DNA from: Catellatospora sp. KI3
GTDB lineage: Bacteria; Actinomycetota; Actinomycetes; Mycobacteriales; Micromonosporaceae
Assembly: GCF_029948125.1 (NCBI RefSeq)
Contig: NZ_JASAMB010000009.1
Coordinates: 124,001 to 188,000 of the forward strand
Direction of reading: 5' to 3'
Length of the DNA: 64,000 nucleotides
The notes beneath the pieces were generated by a model, which saw only the letters and a list, made by a program, of their open reading frames with translations, was not told where the DNA came from and did not search any database. The position numbers were made by a program, and so were the translations under genes. Positions 1 through 9,700 of the stretch are shown one piece after another (position 1 is the first letter of the stretch; every line of letters starts with the position of its first letter).

Positions 1-2
1 AC

Positions 3-473
3 GCCTACCGGACCATGGGCAGCCACTCCGACCAGGCTCTCGACCTGGCGGACGGGTCGTTCATCGCCGTCTTCTCCTGCTACCGGCACCCCGGCGTGAG
101 CCAGCCTCGGAAGCTGGTCTTCGAATCGAAGGAGCCCGGGGCCGACGGTTTCGAGATCCCGCTGGCGCACCACGGTGTCGTCGTGTTCTCCGTCGCCACG
201 AATCGACTGCTCAGGCACAGGATCGTGCTGGACGCGGCCGGCCCGGTGCCCGACAACCAGTGGCTGGGCGTGACCTTCCGTACGTCGAAGACCTTCGTGC
301 GGTTCCGGGACGGGGACGCGTACCTCCCGGACGGTGCGCGCCTTCTGCTGGCCGATGAGGAGCAGCGGGCCGAGTTCTACCGACTGCGGCGCCGGGAGAA
401 CCAGGAGACGGACTTCGCCTACCCCCTCCTGACGTACACGGTCAGCGGGAGTGATCTGGTGCCGCCCGTCTGA
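3..473 (+). CDS. 2OG-Fe(II) oxygenase-like protein (AlkB-like), 5' end cut by window
   Basis: The reading frame is open to the window edge, so the ATG at 15 is probably internal and only the C-terminal part is visible. An HxD pair (HSD, codons 24-32) is followed about 60 residues later by a second His (RHRIVL) and then by an Arg in WLGVTFRTSKTF. This is the HxD...H...R order of the jelly-roll Fe(II)/2-oxoglutarate dioxygenases, and the flanking text (FSCYRHPG, VVFSVATN, WLGVTFR) recalls AlkB-like members. It would then be an oxidative demethylase or hydroxylase; the substrate cannot be deduced. The family call is from remembered motifs and moderately sure. Confidence 0.55.
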   Translation, partial: AYRTMGSHSDQALDLADGSFIAVFSCYRHPGVSQPRKLVFESKEPGADGFEIPLAHHGVVVFSVATNRLLRHRIVLDAAGPVPDNQWLGVTFRTSKTFVRFRDGDAYLPDGARLLLADEEQRAEFYRLRRRENQETDFAYPLLTYTVSGSDLVPPV

Positions 474-487
474 CGACTGCGGGGAGC

Positions 488-1019
488 GTGGTCAGTAGGG
501 TCCGCAGCGTGGCGGTGGAACTTGACGGGGTACGGGAAGTGGCGGCGCGGATCGCCGGTGAGTTGACCGCCGCCGGGGCCGTGGCGGTGGTGCTGGTCGG
601 CAGTGTGGCGCGCGGTGACGCCCGGCCGACCTCGGACGTCGACCTGGTGGCGGTGGGCGAGGGGCCGGAGTACCGGTTGTCGGTCCGCGACGGGCGGCAG
701 CCCCCGCGCCGCGGCGGTGATGCGCGGCCTGCTCGCGGTGCGGCTGGCCACGATCCTGGCGGTGCACCACCGCCTCCTCTACGACACCGAGAACCGGCTG
801 TGGGATCTGGTTGCCGAGGCCGAGGGGCCGCAGTGGTCGGCCGCGCAGGACCTGGCCCTCGGCGTCACCCCGGGCACCGGCGGGGCGGCGGACCGGGCCG
901 CCCTCGACCTCTATGCCGCGACCGCGCGGCGTACGCGGGAGCTGCTCGACGCGGAGCAGTCGGCGGTCGTGCGGCTGGCGCTGGAGACGGCGGGAATCCG
1001 GCAGCTTCCGTTGACATAA
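488..1019 (+). pseudogene. Nucleotidyltransferase-domain protein, internally deleted and frameshifted
   Basis: The first part (from GTG 488 to about 690) encodes the minimal nucleotidyltransferase fold: GSVARGD followed by SDVDLVAVG, i.e. the GS-x(n)-DxD signature. From about 705 to the TAA at 1019 a different frame encodes the family's helical C-terminal part (AAAVMRGLLAVRLATILAVHHRLLYDTENRLWD is split out of frame). Family members of this type usually have some 60-80 more residues between these two parts, so an internal deletion plus frame change near 690-710 is inferred. No intact product of family length is possible. The upstream frame would run on to 1090 as nonsense. Confidence 0.6.
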
Positions 1020-1041
1020 TCTTAGATATAGCATTCGATCT

Positions 1042-1431
1042 ATGCGAAAGATTGCTCTCTTCTTTGCCGCTATTGCCGCGACGGTGCTGATGGGCGCCAC
1101 TCCGGCCGCGGCCGCGACCGGCTGGACCTTCCACAGCGGCGGGTACGACGACGACGTCTTCTTCCAGACGCCGTGCATGGACAAGGGCGCGCAGCTGCTG
1201 GCGGCCGGCACCATCGCCGACTACCAGTGCCGGGTCAACTCCGGCAACGGCTACTGGGACCTGTTCGTCGTCAGCGGCACGTGGACCTACCGCAGCGCCC
1301 ACTACAACAACGACGTCTTCGGCACCGCCTGCGCCAACGCCGGTCAGGCGCTGATCGCCAACGGCACCATCACCACGTACCAGTGCCGCTTCGACAACAC
1401 CAACTACGTCAAGCTCTGGGTCATCGTCTAA
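1042..1431 (+). CDS. Small secreted protein with two tandem Cys-paired repeats
   Basis: 129 residues. Residues 1-25 form a classical Sec signal peptide (MRK, hydrophobic core, TPAAAA). The mature part consists of two homologous units of about 50 residues, each beginning with WT(F/Y).S..Y..DVF, carrying one Cys in a .C...G.Q/A. segment and a second in (Y)QCR, and ending in a short beta-like tail (WDLFVV, KLWVIV). One disulfide per unit is likely. There is no obvious Shine-Dalgarno sequence; AT-rich sequence with TTGACA at 1011 and TAGATA at 1023 lies directly upstream. I do not recognise a named family; an extracellular binding or inhibitor role would be a guess. Confidence 0.8.
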   Translation: MRKIALFFAAIAATVLMGATPAAAATGWTFHSGGYDDDVFFQTPCMDKGAQLLAAGTIADYQCRVNSGNGYWDLFVVSGTWTYRSAHYNNDVFGTACANAGQALIANGTITTYQCRFDNTNYVKLWVIV

Positions 1432-1445
1432 CCCTCGCCGGAGTT

Positions 1446-1492
1446 GGGAAGGGACCCTTCTACATCGGATTCCGATAAGAAGGGTCCCTTCC
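1446..1492. terminator. Bidirectional terminator hairpin
   Basis: Arms GGAAGGGACCCTTCT (1447-1461) and AGAAGGGTCCCTTCC (1478-1492) are exact reverse complements with a 16-nt loop. It sits between the convergent ends of the secreted-protein gene and the NRPS operon, so it probably serves both. Confidence 0.75.
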
Positions 1493-1501
1493 TTGCGCGG
1501 G

Positions 1502-4500
1502 CTAGGCGCGCCGGCGGTCGGCGGCGGCCTGGACCTCGTCGAGGGTGTCGGCGATGTCGGCGCCGGCCACCGCGTCGGGCAGGTCGTCCTCCATCCGGCG
1601 CAGCGGGCGGTAGGCCAGCCCGAGCAGGCCCCAGACCGCCAGCAGCAGGCCGCAGCCGACCAGGATGAGCCCGTTGCCGCGGCCGTCGCCCACGCCGACG
1701 ATCCGGCCGACGGTGCCGGCCAGCGCCCCGCCGGGTGCCAGCAGCGGCTGGACCGCCTCGGCCAGCGGCGGTGCGGTGAGGAACGCCAGCGGTGTCATCG
1801 CCACCGCGAGCATCTGGTTGGTCGCCAGCACCCGCCCCTGCAGGTCCAGCCCTACCTTGACCTGGATGATGGACAGCCAGTGGGCGTTGAGGACGCTCAG
1901 CGAGGCGTACCAGATGAGGCTGCCCACGGCCGCGACGGCCAGGGTCGGCCGCACTCCGACCAGCAGCGCGCCGAGGCCGACGCCGGAGACGAAGCCGACC
2001 ATGCCGAGGGCGCGGCGCCGGGAGCCGCCCCACAGCACCATCGCCAGCGCGCCGAGGCCCGCGCCGAGGCCGCTGCACGCGGTCACGACGCTGACGCCGG
2101 TGGCGCCGCCGAAGGCGTACACCGTGGGCACGGTGACGGCGAGCGCCAGCATGGCGAGGTAGTTCTCGACGATGAAGAAGCCGATCATGACCATGAGTGG
2201 TCGCCGCCGGACCAGATACCGCCAGCCGCCCGCGATCGCCCTGGTGAAGGTCTCCTCCTGGCGCCGGAACAGCCGGTCCGGCAGCCGCACCGCCAGCAGC
2301 GTCAGCAGGCCTGCCAGCAGCGACAGCACGTCCACCGCCACGACGCCCGGCAGCCCCACCGCGATGATCAGAGCCCCGCCGGCCAGCGGGGCGATCAGCT
2401 GCCCGAGGCCCGGCCCGAGGTTGGCCAGCGCGTTCGCCTGGCCCAGGTACGGCTTGGGCACCAGCTGCGCCACCGCTGCCAGGTACGCGGGCCGGTGGAA
2501 CGCGGTCACCGCCGACAGCAGCCCGACCAGGACCCCGACCCCGGCGATGCTGAGCCGGCCCACGGCCAGCAGTCCGACCATCGCGGTCATGATCAGCGCC
2601 CCGGCGCCGTTGCACGCCAGCATGATGCGCCGCCGGTCGATCCGGTCGGCGACGGCGCCGCCCAGCGGCAGCAGCAGGATCGCGGGCAGCAGCGCCAGCA
2701 TGGTGACCAGCGCGTAGTCGGCGACCCGGCCGCTGGTCCGGTACGCCCACACGCCCAGCGCGAACGAGCTGAGCGCCGCGCCGATGAGCGACACCGACTG
2801 CCCGGCCGCCATCAGGTAGAACTCGCGCAGGTCGCGGCGGGCCGCTTTACCGGTGACCCCGTCGGCGGTACGCGGCCGCGGCAGCCGCCCGGCCCGCCAG
2901 TCCGCCGCCGCCGCGGCGACCCGGTCGGCCAGCCACGACGCCTGGTGCTTGAGGAAGTAGTGCCCGGCGCGGGGCACCACGGCCAGCTCGACCCGGTCGG
3001 CGAACGCGCCCCACTCGGCGTACCGCTCCTCGTAGAGCTCGGTCGACCGGTCCCGGGCGCCGATGACGCACAGCACCGGGGCGCGCAGCCGCCGCCGGTC
3101 GGGGCGGGTCAGCTCGTGGGTGAACCACGACTGCGCCTGGTCCACGTCGTGGCGCAGCCCGCGCAGGATCACGTCGGCGTCCAGGCCCTCGTCGTCGTCC
3201 AGGCCCCCGAGCGTACGCAGGAAGTCGCGGTAGGCCCGGTCGGAGGTCCAGAAGGTCGCCGAGAAGCGGCGGTGCAGCCAGGCCGACACGCGTCCGGGCA
3301 GCCGGGCGGCGGGGAAGCTGCCGCCGACGACCAGGCCGACGACCTCGCGGCCGTCGGACTCCAGGCGCAGCGCCAGCTCGGTCGCCGCCGCCGAACCCAC
3401 GCAGTGGCCGTAGACGAGCACCGGTCCGGCGGGCAGCTCGGCCGTGATCCGGTCGATCAGGTCCGGCAGCGGCAGCTGCGGCTCCTCTGGGCGGGCCGGG
3501 TCGTGTCCGGGCAGCTCCACGGCCAGCACCGCCGCGCCGGGCAGCCGCTGCGCGAGTTCGGTCGCGAACGGACCGTACGCGGCCGCCGAGCCGCCGCCAT
3601 ACGGCACGCACAGCACGGTCAGGGTGGCCGCGGCCGGACCCGCCAGGCGGTGCAGCAGCCCGTCGGGCGGGCCGCCGCCGTCCAGGTGCGCGGCCAGCTC
3701 GCGGACGGTCGGCCGGGTGAACAGGTCGATGACGCGCAGCTGCGGGTCGATGGCGCGTACGGCCCGCACCGCCTTGAACGAGTCGCCGCCCAGGGCGAAG
3801 AAGTCGTCGTCGATGCCGAGGTCGTCGCATTCGAGCACCTGCGCCCAGGCTGCGGCGACAAGCTGCTGCATGGGCGTGGACGGCGCGACGCGGCCGGCGG
3901 CCGAGGGCGGCGCCGGTTCGGGCAGCGCGGCCCGGTCCACCTTGCCGTTGGGAGTCAGCGGCAGCGCCGCCAGCGGCGTGATGGTGGCGGGCACCATGTA
4001 GTCGGGCAGCCGGTCCCGCAGCGCGGCCCGTACCGCCGTCTGGTCCGCCTCCGCCGGGGTGATCCAGGCGGCCAGGCGCCGGGTGTGCGCCTGGCCCACG
4101 GGCAGCACCACGGCCTCGGCGACGCCGTCGACCTCCCGCAGCGCGGTGGCGACCTCGTTCAGCTCGACCCGGAAGCCCCGGATCTTCACCTGGTCGTCGA
4201 CCCGGCCGAGGATGTCGACCAGCCCCGACGCGTTGACCCGGACCCGGTCGCCGGAGCGGTACCAGCCGTCGGTGAAGCGGTCGTCGGTGTGGTTCAGGTA
4301 GCCCCGGGCCACGCTCGGCCCGCCGATGCGCAGCTCGCCGGGGACTCCGGTGGGCACGTCGCGCCCGGCCGGGTCGGTCACCCGGCAGCGCACGTCGTTC
4401 AGGGGTAGGCCGATCGGCACGATGCCGTGCCGCCGCTCGGCGGGCACCTGCGCCACCGGGCAGGCGAACACGGACACCGTCGTCTCGGTCGGTCCGTAGT

Positions 4501-6772
4501 GGACCTGCACCTCCAGGTCCGGCCGGGCCCGCTCCACCCGCTCCACCAGGTCCCACGGGACCGGCTCGCCCGCCAGGACGAGCAGCCGCCGGGGCAGCAG
4601 CCCGGCGAGGTCGCCGTGCGCGGCGAGCAGCTCCAGGTGGCTGGGGACCATCTTGATCGCCTCGACCGGGTGCGCGGCCAGGTACAGGGCGAACGCCTGC
4701 GGGTCGGTCGCGGTCTCGCGGTCGACCAGGTGCGCGGTCGCGCCGGTGGTCAGCGCGCCGAGCAGGTTGGTCAGGCCGAGGTCGGCGGCGTGCGTGGACA
4801 CCAGGGCGTACGACCCGGGCCGCCCGATCCGGTCCGCGACCGCGCTCAGGTAGTGGGTGATGTGCCGGTGCTCGACGGCGACACCCTTCGGGTGCCCGGT
4901 CGACCCCGAGGTGAAGATGAGGTACGCGAGCTGCTCCATCGCCACCGGCACGGCCGCGGCGGGCTCGCCGGCCACGTCGGCGACCACGATCGCGTGGCGC
5001 CCCGGCACCCGCCCGGCGTGCTCCGGCTCGGTCAGCACGAACCGCGCTCCGGCCTTGTCCAGGATCCCGGCGAGCCTGCCGTCCGGGTAGCCCGGATCCA
5101 CCGGCAGGTACACCGCGCCCGCCTTGAGCACGCCGAGCATCGCCACCGGCAGGCTCACGCCGCGCTCGGTGAGCACCGCGACCGGCTCCTCCGGCCGTAC
5201 CCCGGCGGCCAGCAGCCGCCCGGCGACCACGGCCGCCCGGTGCTCCAGTTCGGCGTAGTCGAGCGTCCCGTCGGCGGCCACCACGGCGACCGCCTGCGGG
5301 CTGCTCACCGCGTGAGTGGAGATCAGCTCGTGCAGCGGCCGGTCGAGGGGGTGGTCCGCCGCCGGGCCGTCCGGTCCGGTGGTGAGGTCCGCCTCCAGCG
5401 GCAGGTCGCCCACCGGCCGGTCCGGGTCGGCCACGAGCCCCACCAGGAGGGTATGGAACCAGCCCGCCAGCCGGTGCGCCGTACCCTCGTCGAACAGGTC
5501 GGCGCGGTAGAGCAGGCCGCCCCGGTAGCCGCCCCCCGCGGTCCGGGACAGGGCCAGGTTGAGGTCGTACTTGGTGGTGCGGATCGGCAGTTCCACGTCG
5601 GTGGCGCCGGGGAGCAGCGGCGGCGGGGATGCCGTGTCCAGCACGTTGAGCAGCACCTGGAAGATCGGGGTGGTGGCCAGGTTCCGCTCCGGCTGCAGCC
5701 GGTCCACGATCCGTTCGAACGGCGTCTCGGCGTGCCCGAACGCGTCCAGCGCCCGCTCGCGTACCCGGGCCAGCAGTCGGCGGCCGGTCGGGTCGCCCGA
5801 CAGGTCGGCGCGCAGCACCAGCGTGCCGATGAAGCAGCCGATCATCGGCTCCAGGCTGGGGTGGTGGCGGCCCGCGTGCGGCACGCCGACGGCGACGTCG
5901 TCGGTGCCGCAGACCCGGGCCAGCATCGCCTGCCAGGCGGCCAGCAGCACCATGAACGGGGTCGCCGCGGTCGCGGCGGCCAGCTCGCCGATCCGCCGCG
6001 CCAGCTCGGCGGGCAGCTCCACCGGGATCTGCCCGGCGGTCCAGTCGGCCACGGCGGGCCGGGTCCGGTCCACCGGCAGGTCCAGCACCGGTTCCAGGCC
6101 GGACAGCTGCCCGGCCCACCAGTCCAGCTCCGCCTCGGGCGCCGGGCGTCCGGCCTGCCAGCGGGCGAAGTCGGCGTACTGCAGCGCGGGTGCGGCCGGG
6201 GCGGTGGTGCCGGTGGTGCGGTGGGCGTACAGGGCGCCCAGCTCGGCCAGCATCAGGTCGGCCGACCACGCGTCGCAGGCGATGTGGTGCACGACCAGCA
6301 GCAGCACGTGCTCGTCCGGGGCCGACCGGAAGACCGCCGCGCGCAGCGGCGGGTCGGTGTCCAGCCGGAACAGCCGGTTGCGGCAGGCGAGCAGCTGCTC
6401 GGTCAGCCCGGCCGGGTCGGTGTCGACGACCTCGACCGGCACCCGGTCCGGGTCGCCGAGCAGCGCGAACGGTTCGCCGTCGCGGTCGACGAAGGTGGTC
6501 CGCAGCACGTGGTGGCGGGTGGCCAGGTCGCGTACCGCCGCCGCGAGCGCGTCGGTGTCCAGCGGCCCGCGCAGCCGTACGGCGGCGGTCACGTGGTAGG
6601 CGGGGCTGTCGGGTTCGAGCTGGTGCAGGAACCACAGCCGGGCCTGGGCCCGCGACAGCGGCGCGGGCTGGTCCGGGTCGCCGACGGGGATGCCCGCCGG
6701 GGCCGCGATGGTGCGCCGGGCCTGGGCCAGGCGGGAGCTGAGCAGACTCTGCCTGCTGTCGGTGACGGTCAC
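1502..6772 (-). CDS. NRPS terminal module fused to MFS exporter (C-A-PCP-TE-MFS)
   Basis: 1756 residues. The GTG at 6772 is chosen because it overlaps the preceding stop as GTGA. Domain order: condensation (about 40-450, HHIACDAW near 162), adenylation (about 475-950, FTSGSTGHPKG near 617, YGPTETT, DDQVKIRGF, NGKVDRA), carrier protein (GGDSF near 996), thioesterase (PYGGGSAAAY, GHCVG near 1122), then from about 1314 to the end a membrane protein with some ten to twelve hydrophobic segments and the MFS loop GGAVADRIDRRR. The frame is continuous across the TE-MFS junction. Pocket residues aligned to GrsA PheA read D-L-T-K-V-A-H-V-S-K, close to Asp codes, so Asp-like selectivity is inferred. It should load and add the last residue, release the tetrapeptide, and export it at the membrane. 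Confidence 0.9.
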   Translation of the reverse strand: MTVTDSRQSLLSSRLAQARRTIAAPAGIPVGDPDQPAPLSRAQARLWFLHQLEPDSPAYHVTAAVRLRGPLDTDALAAAVRDLATRHHVLRTTFVDRDGEPFALLGDPDRVPVEVVDTDPAGLTEQLLACRNRLFRLDTDPPLRAAVFRSAPDEHVLLLVVHHIACDAWSADLMLAELGALYAHRTTGTTAPAAPALQYADFARWQAGRPAPEAELDWWAGQLSGLEPVLDLPVDRTRPAVADWTAGQIPVELPAELARRIGELAAATAATPFMVLLAAWQAMLARVCGTDDVAVGVPHAGRHHPSLEPMIGCFIGTLVLRADLSGDPTGRRLLARVRERALDAFGHAETPFERIVDRLQPERNLATTPIFQVLLNVLDTASPPPLLPGATDVELPIRTTKYDLNLALSRTAGGGYRGGLLYRADLFDEGTAHRLAGWFHTLLVGLVADPDRPVGDLPLEADLTTGPDGPAADHPLDRPLHELISTHAVSSPQAVAVVAADGTLDYAELEHRAAVVAGRLLAAGVRPEEPVAVLTERGVSLPVAMLGVLKAGAVYLPVDPGYPDGRLAGILDKAGARFVLTEPEHAGRVPGRHAIVVADVAGEPAAAVPVAMEQLAYLIFTSGSTGHPKGVAVEHRHITHYLSAVADRIGRPGSYALVSTHAADLGLTNLLGALTTGATAHLVDRETATDPQAFALYLAAHPVEAIKMVPSHLELLAAHGDLAGLLPRRLLVLAGEPVPWDLVERVERARPDLEVQVHYGPTETTVSVFACPVAQVPAERRHGIVPIGLPLNDVRCRVTDPAGRDVPTGVPGELRIGGPSVARGYLNHTDDRFTDGWYRSGDRVRVNASGLVDILGRVDDQVKIRGFRVELNEVATALREVDGVAEAVVLPVGQAHTRRLAAWITPAEADQTAVRAALRDRLPDYMVPATITPLAALPLTPNGKVDRAALPEPAPPSAAGRVAPSTPMQQLVAAAWAQVLECDDLGIDDDFFALGGDSFKAVRAVRAIDPQLRVIDLFTRPTVRELAAHLDGGGPPDGLLHRLAGPAAATLTVLCVPYGGGSAAAYGPFATELAQRLPGAAVLAVELPGHDPARPEEPQLPLPDLIDRITAELPAGPVLVYGHCVGSAAATELALRLESDGREVVGLVVGGSFPAARLPGRVSAWLHRRFSATFWTSDRAYRDFLRTLGGLDDDEGLDADVILRGLRHDVDQAQSWFTHELTRPDRRRLRAPVLCVIGARDRSTELYEERYAEWGAFADRVELAVVPRAGHYFLKHQASWLADRVAAAAADWRAGRLPRPRTADGVTGKAARRDLREFYLMAAGQSVSLIGAALSSFALGVWAYRTSGRVADYALVTMLALLPAILLLPLGGAVADRIDRRRIMLACNGAGALIMTAMVGLLAVGRLSIAGVGVLVGLLSAVTAFHRPAYLAAVAQLVPKPYLGQANALANLGPGLGQLIAPLAGGALIIAVGLPGVVAVDVLSLLAGLLTLLAVRLPDRLFRRQEETFTRAIAGGWRYLVRRRPLMVMIGFFIVENYLAMLALAVTVPTVYAFGGATGVSVVTACSGLGAGLGALAMVLWGGSRRRALGMVGFVSGVGLGALLVGVRPTLAVAAVGSLIWYASLSVLNAHWLSIIQVKVGLDLQGRVLATNQMLAVAMTPLAFLTAPPLAEAVQPLLAPGGALAGTVGRIVGVGDGRGNGLILVGCGLLLAVWGLLGLAYRPLRRMEDDLPDAVAGADIADTLDEVQAAADRRRA

Positions 6773-9700
6773 TGCTCCACCTCCGCCAGGATCAGCGCCT
6801 CCAGCGCGGCCGCGAACCCGGCCAGCACCGGCTGCTCGAACAGCAGCCGTACCGGCACCGGCAGCTCCAGCGCCTCGCGCAGCCGCCCGGCGACCAGCGT
6901 CGCCGCCAGCGAGTGCCCGCCCAGGGCGAAGAAGTCGTCGTGCACCGACAGCCCGTCGCGGCGCAGCACCGCACCCCACACGTCGGCGACCAGCTCCTCG
7001 GCCTCGGTCCGCGGGGCGACGTGCGCGTGCTCGGCCGCCCGCGGTTCGGGCAGCGCCCGGCGGTCGAGCTTGCCGGAGGCGTTGACCGGCAGCGCGTCCA
7101 GCAGCGCCCAGCGGCGCGGCACCATGTGGTCGGGCAGCGTCGCGTGCAGCAGCGTCTCCAGCTCCGACGTCGACACGGCCGCACCCGGCTGCGGCACCAC
7201 GTACCCGGCCAGGTGCGCGTCGCCGCCCGTGCCCAGGACCGTCGCGGCGGCCTGCGCCACGCCCGGCAGGGTCCGCAGCTGGGCCTCGATCTCGCCCAGC
7301 TCGACGCGGTGGCCGCGCACCTTCACCTGGCCGTCGTCGCGGCCGACGAAGTCCAGCAGCCCGTCGGCGCGCCAGCGCACCAGGTCACCGGTGCGGTAGC
7401 AGCGTTCCTCCGGCCGTACCGGGTCGGCGACGAAGGCGGCCCCGGTCAGGTCCGGCCGGTCGCGGTAGCCGCGGGCCACCCCGGCGCCGCCGATCCACAG
7501 CTCGCCGACGGTGCCGGGCAGGGCGAGGCGCCCGGCGGCGTCCATCACGTACACCCGCTCCCCGGCCATCGGCGCTCCGATCGGGACGGTCGCGCCCACG
7601 GGCTCGGCCATGCGGTACATGGTCGAGGTCACGGCGGTCTCGGTCGGGCCGTAGCCGTTCCAGGCCTGGCCGGTGCGGGCGATCAGCTCGCGGGCCAGTC
7701 CGGGGTCGACGGCCTCGCCGATGGCGACCAGGCGCACCGCCGGGGCCTGCCAGCCGGCCGCGACCAGCATCCGGAACGTGGTCGGCGTGCCCGTCATGAC
7801 GGTGACCCCGGCCTCGGCGATCCGCCGCGCCACCAGGTGCCCGTCGACGGCGTCGCAGCGCTGCACCAGCGCCAGCCGCAGGCCGTTGCTCAGCGCCACC
7901 CACAGCTCCAGCCCGGCCACGTCGAACGACAGCGCGGTCAGGCCCAGCATCACGTCGTCGGCGGTGACCGGCACCAGTTCGCAGTTGGCCGCCACGTACG
8001 CGGCGAGGTTGCCGTGGGTCAGCTCCACGCCCTTGGGGCGGCCGGTCGAGCCGGAGGTGTAGAGCACGTACACCAGGTCGTCCGGGCCGACAGCGGGCAG
8101 TGGGACGGGCTCGGCCGCCAGCGCGTCGGCCAGGTCGAGCAGCACCGCGCCGGTGCCCTCGGCCAGCTCGGCGGCCAGTGCCCAGGTGTCGGCCGTGGCC
8201 AGCACCACGCCCGCGCCCGCGTCGGTGAGCTGGTGGCGCAGCCGGGCCACCGGCTGGTCGGGCTCCAGCGGCACGTACGCCGACCCGGCCCGCATCACCC
8301 CGACCAGCGCGGCGGGCAGGTGCCGGTGCCGGGGCAGGCACAGCCCGACGGGGGCGCCGTTCCCGGCGCCGCGCGACAGCAGCGCCGCCGCGATCGCCGC
8401 CGAGTCGCGGTCCAGCTCGCCGTAGGTCAGCGTGCCGTCGACGGCGTCGACGGCGATAGCCTGCGGCCGGTCCGCGGCCTGCGCCAGCACCGCGTCCAGC
8501 ACGGTGGCGGGCGCGTCGGCCGGCAGCCGCGGCCCGGTGCCCCGGGCGATCAGCTCGGCCCGTTCGGCCGGGTCGAGCAGGTCCAGCTCGGACAGCCGGA
8601 GGTCCGGTGTGGACACGATGCCGTCCAGCAGCCGCTCGAACCAGCGGGCCCACCGCCGCACGGTGGCCGGATCGAGCAGGTCCGCCCGGTAGCTGAGGAA
8701 GCCGTGGTAGTCCTCGGCCCGGCCGGTCAGCGACAGGCTCAGGTCGAACTTGTTGGAGTCCAGCGGCGACTCCAGGCGGGTCACCGCCACGCCCGGCAGC
8801 GTCGGCTCGCGCAGCGGGGTGTCCAGCAGGAACAGCATCGACTGGATGACCGGGGTGGTGACGGTGGTGCGCTGCGGCGCGATGGCCTCCACCACCCGCT
8901 CGAACGGCGCGTCGGCGTGGGCCAGCGCGTCCAGGGCGGTGTCGCGTACCCGGGCCAGCAGCTCGCGGCCGGTCGGGTCGCCGGCCAGGTCGGTACGCAT
9001 GACCAGCGTGTTGAGGAAGCAGCCGACCACGGCCTCGATGTCGCGGTGGCGCCGCCCCGACTGGGGCACCCCGACCGCGACGTCCTGGCTGCCGCACAGC
9101 CGGCCCAGCAGCGCCTGCCAGGCCGCCAGCAGCACCATGAACGGCGTGGCGCCCGCGGCCCGCGCGGTCTCCCGCAGCCGCCCGGTGAGCTCCGGCGACA
9201 GGGTCAGCGGCACGTAGCCGCCGGTCCAGTCGGCCACCGGCGGGTACGGGCGGTCCGTCGGCAGCGCCAGCACCGGCTCCAGCCCGGCCAGGCGGCGCAC
9301 CCACCAGCCGGTGGCCTCCGGATCGGCGGGCAGCTGCTGCTCCCACTCGGTGACGTCGGCGTACTGCAGGCGCGGCGGCGCGAGCGCCTCACCCCGGCCG
9401 AGCCGGGCGGCGTAGCAGGCGGCTAGCTCGTCCAGGATGAGGTCCTGCGACCAGGCGTCGGTGGCTATGTGGTGCACGGTCAGCGCCAGCACGTGCTCCT
9501 GCCCGCCGAGCGCCAGCAGCAGCGCGCGCAGCGGCGGCTCCCGGTCGAGCCGGAACGGGCGGCGCACCTCCGCCGCGATCGCCGCGTCCAGCCCGGCCGG
9601 GGTGACGTCGACGCGGGTCAGCGGCACCCGGTCGGCGGGTCCGGCCACGGCGACCGGGTCGTCACCGGTGTGGGCGATGACGCTGCGCAGCACCTCGTGC

